Below are positions 62,961-64,000 of a stretch of DNA of 64,000 nt, in pieces. Positions within the stretch are counted from its first letter, which is position 1; every line of letters begins with the position of its first letter. This stretch comes from Gorsachius magnificus (lineage: Eukaryota > Chordata > Aves > Pelecaniformes > Ardeidae), in contig CM067084.1 in assembly GCA_034008185.1 (NCBI GenBank), forward strand, positions 11,055,385-11,119,384, written 5' to 3'. The position numbers and the translations under genes were made by a program. The notes below the pieces were generated by a model that worked only from the letters and a program-made list of their open reading frames with translations, was not told the DNA's origin and did not search any database.

Positions 62961-64000
62961 CAGATAAACTGTACTGTGTTCTGGTAAAACATCAGATGTG
63001 TCTGAATCATGGTCACAAAACATGACAATGTAAAAAAAAAATGGTTCTAACATCTGTTAAAAAACTTTTGATATGGCTCCAGCTCCCTCTTATTTTAATT
63101 GGCAGTGACATGCTCACCTTGACTGCTCCTGCTGTTGGCCCCTTTGCTTCTTGGAGCAGGGAAGCTTGGAAAATCCAAGAGCAGCAAGCAGCCTTCCCCT
63201 TTTATACGTGAGATGCACTCCATCCAGGCAAGAATGCAGGAATTCTGTGTTACTTGTGAGTCTTGGTCTCTCTTAATTCCTTCAGAAGGTGTGTTTATAC
63301 TGTATCATTTCTCTAAAGAAACATTGTCAAGATGAAAAATGAAAGGCCTAGGAGTTAGAAAAAAATTAAGACTGTGAGATTCTGATTTAGCTTTATCTGG
63401 TGTCTGCAAAAATTGATGAATAACAGCTGCAGAATTGGTATTTGCCTAATCCTGCAAAGCGTTGGCTCTTCTGAGTGAGAAAATGTACCCTAAATTCCTA
63501 GGTTGTAAGAGAATATGTTTTTCCCCTTTTTAATTAATCAGAAAACTTACCGTATTGAGCCAAAGCCTCATCATTCAATCTCCACTCTTTCCAGTATCAT
63601 GATTCCTTCCTGATACATATGTGGAGCTCATACTCACGTGTCAGTACTTCCAGCAATGTTTAATGGGAATTAAGTATGTCATCTTTCAACCAGATATCAT
63701 AAAACAAAGACCAGGGAAACAAAACTTGTTGTAAAGCAACTTGCTCAGCATCAGATTGGAACATTGATCAATTTTTAGGACATATTTAAAATTCTATCAT
63801 ATTTAGTCCTTAAAAGTTGAATGATTTTCTCCAAGTTTCAATATATGAAATGATGTTTAATCTTTGAAGAAGAAAAAATACAGTATCTTTACATAAGGAT
63901 GTTATGAAATCACAGCTTTCAAATTGCTCAGCCTTTGTAGTAATTACTGTGGCTGAAAAAGCTGTGCAAACATTTTGACTCCAGTAATTCTTAAGTACGG
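62961..64000. other. Unique non-coding sequence to the window end
   Basis: A 66-codon plus frame (63135-63335) lacks any motif. A phrase near 63447 (CTAATCCTGCAAAGCG) faintly recalls the palindromic-repeat family but is too short to call. Nothing else was recognised. Confidence 0.58.

Noticed and set aside
1..64000. CRISPR arrays, tRNA/rRNA genes, operons or other prokaryotic systems
   Set aside because: No regularly spaced repeats, no tRNA B-box-like GGTTCGAAT word, no ribosome-binding-site-led gene strings; the window is vertebrate.

Overview
The window looks like non-coding DNA from a bird nuclear genome. Three 5'-truncated CR1 non-LTR retrotransposons end in the characteristic ATTCTGTG-type 3' repeat. 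A shortened solo LTR of a kind widespread in birds is also present. Base composition is AT-rich (roughly 40% G+C by eye), CpG is depleted, and there are many short homopolymers. I found no bacterial-style gene organisation and no convincing protein-coding exon on either strand. Open frames are short, mostly lack a proper ATG, and match no family I recognise, apart from two retrotransposon reverse-transcriptase tails. The window is therefore most likely intergenic or the interior of a very large intron, and I cannot name the locus.

Layout. Positions 1-7400 are mostly featureless, with a degraded LINE reverse-transcriptase tail on the minus strand (3640-4032) and a segment with relatively many CpGs (6600-7000). 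A pure run of 31 G lies at 7397-7427. From 7.4 to 20 kb the sequence is unique, with candidate conserved non-coding blocks at 11640-12180 and 19540-19805. From 20 to 30 kb there is an old palindromic-repeat fragment (19915-19990), a small CpG-rich patch (20520-20665), pyrimidine-rich tracts (22735-23160 and 25465-26049), a CR1 tail (28655-28718) and a second palindromic fragment (29235-29310). The solo LTR is at 30149-30392. From 30 to 48 kb there is mostly unique sequence with a CR1 (36664-36913) and regulatory-looking blocks (33940-34190, 42300-42530, 47820-47960). From 48 kb to the end there are further palindromic-repeat fragments (48010, 55010, 61185), an inverted pair of perfect octamer motifs (52975-53004), the longest CR1 (53821-54313), two GC-rich patches (55270-55760, 58390-58870) and an AT-rich, homeobox-site-rich block (62690-62960).

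Nothing here looks like a new multi-gene system. The observations of most value are the LINE tail, the LTR with an imperfect target-site duplication, the fragments of the old palindromic family, and several candidate enhancers that need a cross-species alignment to confirm or dismiss.
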